Positions 59,170-64,000 of a DNA stretch of 64,000 nucleotides are shown in pieces. The notes below the pieces were generated by a model, which worked only from the letters and a program-made list of their open reading frames with translations, had not been told where the DNA came from and searched no databases. Within the stretch, counting starts at the first letter, position 1; each line of letters opens with the position of its first letter. The stretch comes from Sphaerulina vaccinii. Taxonomy: Eukaryota; Ascomycota; Dothideomycetes; Mycosphaerellales; Mycosphaerellaceae. Location of the stretch: NCBI GenBank assembly GCA_022570795.1, contig JAKUDP010000009.1, positions 868,001 through 932,000 on the forward strand, given 5' to 3'. The translations under genes were made by a program, and so were the position numbers.

Positions 59170-61998
59170 ATGTCCAAGAGCCAGCAAGACCGCGTCGAGA
59201 ACGCGCTGCAGTCACTGCTCGAGCGACTGATTCCACCGCAGCAGCCGGCAGAGGATGAAGAAAGCGCCGACCAACGCTGGGAAGATGCCAACCAGATCGC
59301 GACAACCTTGATTGATCGCGGCGAGAGCGAGAAACTGCCTGTGGACGATGTCAACCAGGCTGCCGACCTGATCAGGAGGAAGCTGGTGCGTGAAGGAGAT
59401 GCAGCGCAAGCCACCACATTCGGCAACCTGTACTCGAGGCTGTTGACACAGCCAGTACTCAACAACAAATGGGCCATTCTTTACTTCTTGCTGAGGGTGG
59501 GAGAAGACGAGAATGTGGGCAGAGAAGGAGGGTCGCGACATGCACAGGATCTGAGCAGTCCGATGGCTCAACAGACCGAGCTTGAGGACGAGGTGGATGA
59601 GAAGCAGGAAATACGCAACGAAGGACGGCGCGAGGTGTTCAACGATGCGTTCTCGAGGAACGGGTTACCCAGACAGCCTCGCGTGCAGGAGCCTGAGCAG
59701 CAGAGCAGGCAGGAAAGCGTGAGAGATCGAGAGAGGCCTATGCCCGCGAGGCCGAGGACACAGGAGCGTGAGAATGGAAGACCCAGGACACAAGAGCGGG
59801 AGACTGGAACATCACAGCCTCATACTCCAGTCAAGACACTGTCGGACGGACTGGAGCCACCAGAAAGCGCACTCTTGAGAGACCTCCCCTTCACGCTGCA
59901 AGGACTATCTTCGACGAATCTTCCCTTTGCAGATAAGAAGTGCTTGAGGTTGCCAACGACATTACCTGTTCCGCTTGTCGCACTGTTACATCAGCTAGCT
60001 GAACCTTCGCTGCTCTACAGGTCGCTTTCGGACTTCGTGGAGTCCAACGAGGGAGGTCTAGTCGGCCAGAGTCTGCGTAGCGCGATAGGACAGGAGTTAC
60101 GAGCATATCTCAGCCTGGTAGCCACACTGGAAGGACAGATACGACGTGCCCTAGCACAACTTGACGAAACGCAGCCACACGGAGGCCTAGGCAAGGCAGG
60201 CGTCACTCTGAAGAGATGCGTAGTTTGGACACGTGAGGCTACTCTGGGCTTGCGACTTATGAGCATGATGGTCGAATCTGCGAAAGGCAAGAAAGGCGGC
60301 GAACTGATCAGCCTCATACACTCCTTCTCGTCGCAGCACGGCGACCCATTCGTACATAGCTTTGCCGAAAGGCTGCTTGTGCAAGTTACCCGACCGTTCT
60401 ACCACATGCTGCGAGCATGGATATATGATGGTGAGCTAGAGGATCCTTACGAGGAATTCTTCGTGATCGAAAACCCAGATGAGGAGGGGGGAGCAACCAG
60501 TGTTTGGGAGCAGAAGTACCGTCTACAAGAGAACATGATACCCACCATCATGAGCTCCGAGTTCGCTAATCGTGTCTATCTTATCGGCAAGAGCTTGAAC
60601 TTCATTCGATATGCTTGCGGTGATAGCGCGTGGGTGGAATCGTATAGCAAATCTGCGTCAAAAGAGCTCAAGTACGGCGATACTGCAGAACTGTCTGCGA
60701 GCATTGATGAAGCATACAAGATAGTTATGGCACGACTCATGACTTTGCTCGAGACCAAATTCGCTCTGTCGACGCATCTGAAAGCGATGAAGAAGTACCT
60801 ACTACTTGGGCAAGGGGACTTCGTAGCACTCCTAATGGAGTCACTCTCGCAGAATCTGGACAGACCTGCCAACAGCCAGTATCGTCATACGCTCACGGCT
60901 CAACTGGAGCACGCGATCCGCAATTCAAATGCCCAGTACGACAGTGCAGACGTACTGCGGCGTCTCGATGCGCGAATGCTGGAGCTCAGTCATGGCGAGA
61001 TTGGTTGGGATGTCTTTACACTGGAATATCGAGTCGATGCACCCCTGGATGTTATTGTCACTCCTTGGGCTGGTCGACAGTACCTAAAGGTGTTCAACTT
61101 CTTGTGGAGAGTGAAGCGCGTGGAATTCGCGCTATCTACCACGTGGCGACGGTTGCAGACTGGTGCACGAGGTGTGCTAGCTGCAGTGAGCGACAAGCTC
61201 GGGTCCGACTGGAAATCAGCGAGAGGTGGATTGGCTGAGATGATTCATTTCGTGGACCAACTTCAGTACTATGTGCTGTTCGAAGTGATTGAGAAAGGCT
61301 GGGCAGATCTGCAGAGAAACATGCACAAGTCAGATGCCACACTTGACACGCTAATCAATGCGCACACTGACTACCTTCGCAACATCACTCGGAAAGGTCT
61401 CTTGGGCGCGTCCGGTATGGTGGGGTTAGACTTCACAACTCAGCTCCACGAGCTATTCAAGCTGATGTTAGCGTACCGCGATGCCCTCGACAGTCTATAC
61501 AGCTACAGCGTAGCAGAGTTCACGCGCCGACAAGACATCGCTACCAAGATCGAAACCCGAAGTCGTGCTGGACGATGGGGTCTCACAGAAGCCGACGAGG
61601 ATTCGGCACCTTCGCCACTATACCCAACCGCAAGCAGGACCACGCGAGAAAGACTTCAAGATCGCGAGACGGACTCTCCTATACCTCCGTTGTTGCCATT
61701 GACGGACGGCATTGATGGCGAGAGGAACATGTTAGATCAGCTGCGGCAAAGACTGAAGACGCTGGAAGTCGATTTTCGAGCGAAAGTCAACATCTTGCTG
61801 GGAGATCTGGCGTATCAACCTGATAGTGATATGAGGTTCTTGGCAATTGCGATGAACTTCAATGATGTGTATTCCCCTGTGAAGAGGAGTCGAAGAAAGC
61901 CGGCCGAGAAAGAGAAGATGCAGGCGCATGTCTCAAGAGGTGGCAGTGTTACTACCGACCGACCTGGGATGGGTAGTGTTAATGATAGCAAGGCATGA
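59170..61998 (+). CDS. Gamma-tubulin complex component (GCP3 / Spc98 / Alp6 type)
   Basis: Intronless 942-aa protein starting MSKSQQDRVENALQ. The N-terminal 150 residues are helical; residues 150-225 are a charged linker with a repeated RPRTQERE unit. The GRIP1 region begins at ESALLRDLPFTLQGLSSTNLPF and continues through LLYRSLSDFVESNEGGLVGQSLR and MMVESAKGKKGGELISLIH. GRIP2 is marked by LKAMKKYLLLGQGDFVALLMESL, WDVFTLEYRVDAPLDVIVTPWA, YLKVFNFLWRVKRVEFALSTTW and MIHFVDQLQYYVLFEVIEKGW. The C-terminus SDMRFLAIAMNFNDVYSP resembles that of GCP3 more than GCP2, so GCP3 is favoured. It nucleates microtubules at spindle pole bodies with gamma-tubulin and GCP2. Start chosen at the ATG that begins family-like sequence; the in-frame ATG at 58987 is rejected. 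Confidence 0.93.
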   Translation: MSKSQQDRVENALQSLLERLIPPQQPAEDEESADQRWEDANQIATTLIDRGESEKLPVDDVNQAADLIRRKLVREGDAAQATTFGNLYSRLLTQPVLNNKWAILYFLLRVGEDENVGREGGSRHAQDLSSPMAQQTELEDEVDEKQEIRNEGRREVFNDAFSRNGLPRQPRVQEPEQQSRQESVRDRERPMPARPRTQERENGRPRTQERETGTSQPHTPVKTLSDGLEPPESALLRDLPFTLQGLSSTNLPFADKKCLRLPTTLPVPLVALLHQLAEPSLLYRSLSDFVESNEGGLVGQSLRSAIGQELRAYLSLVATLEGQIRRALAQLDETQPHGGLGKAGVTLKRCVVWTREATLGLRLMSMMVESAKGKKGGELISLIHSFSSQHGDPFVHSFAERLLVQVTRPFYHMLRAWIYDGELEDPYEEFFVIENPDEEGGATSVWEQKYRLQENMIPTIMSSEFANRVYLIGKSLNFIRYACGDSAWVESYSKSASKELKYGDTAELSASIDEAYKIVMARLMTLLETKFALSTHLKAMKKYLLLGQGDFVALLMESLSQNLDRPANSQYRHTLTAQLEHAIRNSNAQYDSADVLRRLDARMLELSHGEIGWDVFTLEYRVDAPLDVIVTPWAGRQYLKVFNFLWRVKRVEFALSTTWRRLQTGARGVLAAVSDKLGSDWKSARGGLAEMIHFVDQLQYYVLFEVIEKGWADLQRNMHKSDATLDTLINAHTDYLRNITRKGLLGASGMVGLDFTTQLHELFKLMLAYRDALDSLYSYSVAEFTRRQDIATKIETRSRAGRWGLTEADEDSAPSPLYPTASRTTRERLQDRETDSPIPPLLPLTDGIDGERNMLDQLRQRLKTLEVDFRAKVNILLGDLAYQPDSDMRFLAIAMNFNDVYSPVKRSRRKPAEKEKMQAHVSRGGSVTTDRPGMGSVNDSKA

Positions 61999-63158
61999 TT
62001 GATCGACCGTAATGATTACGACAAATGGAGTCTTTATCCACGAATGGAATATTGAGAATACCTATACCTCATGGACAGTGTAGTCCTCACGACAGATTAG
62101 CAGTCTTGCAATGTCTGATGAATATCCAGGTCTTGTCTGTCATCGTGATCACTGGCGGCCTCATTAACATTAGCTAGCGCCAATCATTGCAGCACCAATC
62201 AATGTTCGCGTGGAACGAATTACGATCTTTGATGAGTGCTCCTCGGAGGCAGACGGAATGTGGAAGACGGTGATCCACGACTTGACACGTTCTGGTGCAG
62301 TGCCTGCATTGTTTACGATTGGCCTTTGCTCAAGCCCAAACAGAAGACTACCCTAGCGTATGCTATGTCTGCTCTGGAAGCGATGCCCGGAGTGAAAGCT
62401 GCACTCTTGCAGTCACATGCCTCAGAAGTATGAACATGGTATACTAGCGATATCGAGGACAATGGGGCTCCATTACCGAGACCATATTCAGGTTTGAGTT
62501 TGGTTGTCACGCTATGATAGGGCTGTCACTATGGCTCACGCCTTACCATGACCCAATATCGTTCTGCACGATGTCAACATTCAATGCGCAATCTGCATCT
62601 GGAGAACACCAAAATCCTGTATACACCATGCACCATAACACATTCCAGGATGGCACGGACAAGTGAGGTCCGCCGTGTACGAATGATGCTCTGAGACTCA
62701 AGACGATAGCCTTATACGATGGCTCTGTGATATATATATATATGCAGCCTTCTGGCATTGCGAATGCTGTGGCCTTGTTCCAGCGAAAATCCAAGTAGCG
62801 TGGTCTGCGTGGGCGGCGTCGGAACGAAGCCCAAAATTTATGACTTACACAGTTTGACAAGGCGAAGAATGTTGGCCTGGATTACGAAAGCTACAAAAGG
62901 CATGTCGGTGCACTACGGCTCTGTCGGTGACAGTCATCATACCATGCCATTGCAGATTCGAGTTTTACGCACTCCTTGTACCAACTTCCGACTTCATTTG
63001 GTTTTCAAGGCAATCGAAATGGCACGTGTGACATACTGCAGCGAGTACTTAAGTCGACTGTGTTCGCGATGTATTGATCACTCGGACCAGCCACACGCTC
63101 CATTTCGACAGTCGTACTCGAGAGAAACCCTCGCAGCGCACACAGCTCCTTCCATAAG
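61999..63158. other. Intergenic, no gene supported
   Basis: 1.16 kb. An (AT)7 tract lies at 62731-62744. The longest frames (about 105 codons minus at 62543-62860, 167 codons plus at 62758-63261) show no coherent protein. The last 150 bases should hold the promoter of the secreted-protein candidate. Confidence 0.45.
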
Positions 63159-63556
63159 ATGTATCCCTCCACTGTCGCTCTCGCGACCCTCTGCTCCATT
63201 GTCATCGCATCTCTCTTTCAGCAAGGCGCCAGTCCAGCTCTGGAACGAGGGTCCCACATGAGAGGCCTCATTGATCGCGACATCGCTCGAAGTTCAGCTG
63301 GAAGCCCACCTCAAACCTCATACTGTTACTGCATGGACATCGTGACCTTCGAGGACAGCGTTTCGGATGCACGCACAGCAGCAGTTTGCCCAGGTGAACT
63401 TACAAAGTACGCTCCATCTGGATGGGACCCAACGAATGTGTTTGCAGATCATGAGTTCCGGACAGATATAAGTCGAAAATGACAAAGACGTGCGGGTCAG
63501 GGTTCGAAGGAGAGTGCTGCTCCATGAACGGATGTTGCGATTACGACGGGAATTAA
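63159..63556 (+). CDS. Candidate small secreted cysteine-rich protein
   Basis: Exon 1 (63159-63406) opens with a signal peptide (MYPSTVALATLCSIVIASLF, cleavage likely after QQGASPA). A 59-nt intron (63407-63465; GTACGC donor, GGACAG acceptor) brings in exon 2 (63466-63556) in the right frame. The 112-aa product would have eight cysteines after the signal: YCYC, AVC, TCGSG, ECC and GCC, with ECCSMNGCCDYDG closing the frame at TAA 63554-63556. An even count with paired CC is typical of small secreted effector-like or defence-type proteins of fungi; no known family is recognised. Unspliced, the frame ends at 63482 without the Cys-rich part. Beyond the TAA the same frame remains open for 64 codons with more Cys and Trp, so the true 3' end is uncertain. 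Confidence 0.45.
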
Positions 63557-64000
63557 GGCTGGGCAGGATGCTACCGTGCGTGGTTGGGGAATCAGGTTGT
63601 TCGTCAACGCTTTGTCTTCGAGGATCGTACGATATGGTGGCCAGCGTGCTTATGTTCTTTCCTTGTGAGTCGCGCGATGGGACTTGATACCGGTTGCGAG
63701 CGCTTCGGCAGCTGTTTCGGTGGCAGTGCGCAACATGGACTCAGAACGTAGTACTAGCGATCATTAAATCTCGATTTCAAGCTATCATCAACCCCAATGA
63801 TGTATCTCTCGTACATCAAGCCTGTCGTTGCACGAGAAACGGACTCGGGCGGGCGGCGGACGCGGACGCCTGGCGGCCTCCTTGACATCAGGTAGTCTCG
63901 GCCATAGCCGGACCAGTCAATGCTCACACAGCCTACCAAGCAGATCACTGTGACATTTGAGGTCTTGGTGATTGCGTGACTGATCGTGTGGCCAGCAATC
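63557..64000. other. Window end; possible continuation of the Cys-rich frame
   Basis: The frame of the preceding gene stays open to TAG 63749-63751 (GWAGCYRAWLGN...RTIWWPACLC). After that nothing is recognised to the window end. Confidence 0.35.

Noticed and set aside
1..64000. tRNA, rRNA or CRISPR elements
   Set aside because: I read for tRNA B-box-like GGTTCGANTCC and for regular direct repeats and found none. CRISPR is not expected in a fungus. A tRNAscan run would be decisive.
1..64000. Repeat-induced point mutation as the cause of the stops
   Set aside because: RIP acts on repeats and leaves dense C-to-T changes. The interrupted genes look single-copy here and otherwise undamaged.

Overview
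The window is nuclear DNA of a filamentous ascomycete. The evidence is short GT-AG introns (mostly 48-65 nt, often GTAAGT/GTACGT donors with CTAAC/CTGAC branch sites), dense gene spacing on both strands, and Pezizomycotina-type families (HET-domain protein, NmrA-like reductase, Atf1-type bZIP, large disordered nuclear proteins). The set fits Dothideomycetes best, but that is inference from family resemblance, not a search.

Layout. 1-6 kb: 3' end of a CCHC zinc-knuckle protein, a proline racemase-family enzyme, an unrecognised gene broken by an in-frame TGA, a disordered protein, and relics of an F-box-like family. 6-14 kb: a 1138-aa AT-hook protein followed by a decayed copy of its own C-terminal module, a Cys-cluster nuclear protein, and an RNase H-like gene with an in-frame TAG. 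14-23 kb: COX4, an RMD1/DUF155 gene, a HET-domain gene, a fold-back repeat whose two arms encode the same peptide, and a sugar transporter. 23-28 kb: a damaged GT34 glycosyltransferase carrying a hairpin insertion, a HAD hydrolase, an NmrA-like reductase and the sphingolipid regulator ORM. 30-35.5 kb: an intronless 1806-aa NRPS-like gene (adenylation, carrier, then six membrane helices alternating with three hexapeptide beta-helix domains), flanked by gene-poor stretches of 1.7 and 2.2 kb. 37-46 kb: a KES1-like oxysterol-binding protein, a Nit2-type omega-amidase, an MFS transporter with a long disordered N-terminus and an in-frame TAG, an SDR and a BTB protein. 46-62 kb: a 1025-aa disordered nuclear protein, an amidohydrolase, a SWI/SNF BAF60-type subunit, a 3-kb gene-poor region with CRE-like sites, an Atf1-type bZIP factor, and a gamma-tubulin complex GCP3-type gene. 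62-64 kb: a candidate small secreted cysteine-rich protein.

The genes do not form one obvious pathway; most are ordinary housekeeping or regulatory genes. Two things stand out. First, the 30-35 kb gene has the domain order of poly-amino-acid (Pls-type) synthetases, but its adenylation domain carries acyl-CoA-ligase-like signatures. Second, three genes are each interrupted by a single in-frame stop (TGA, TAG, TAG) with intact coding on both sides. That could mean recent pseudogenes, assembly errors, stop readthrough or stop-correcting RNA editing. Intron positions below were placed by hand from splice signals and reading frame.
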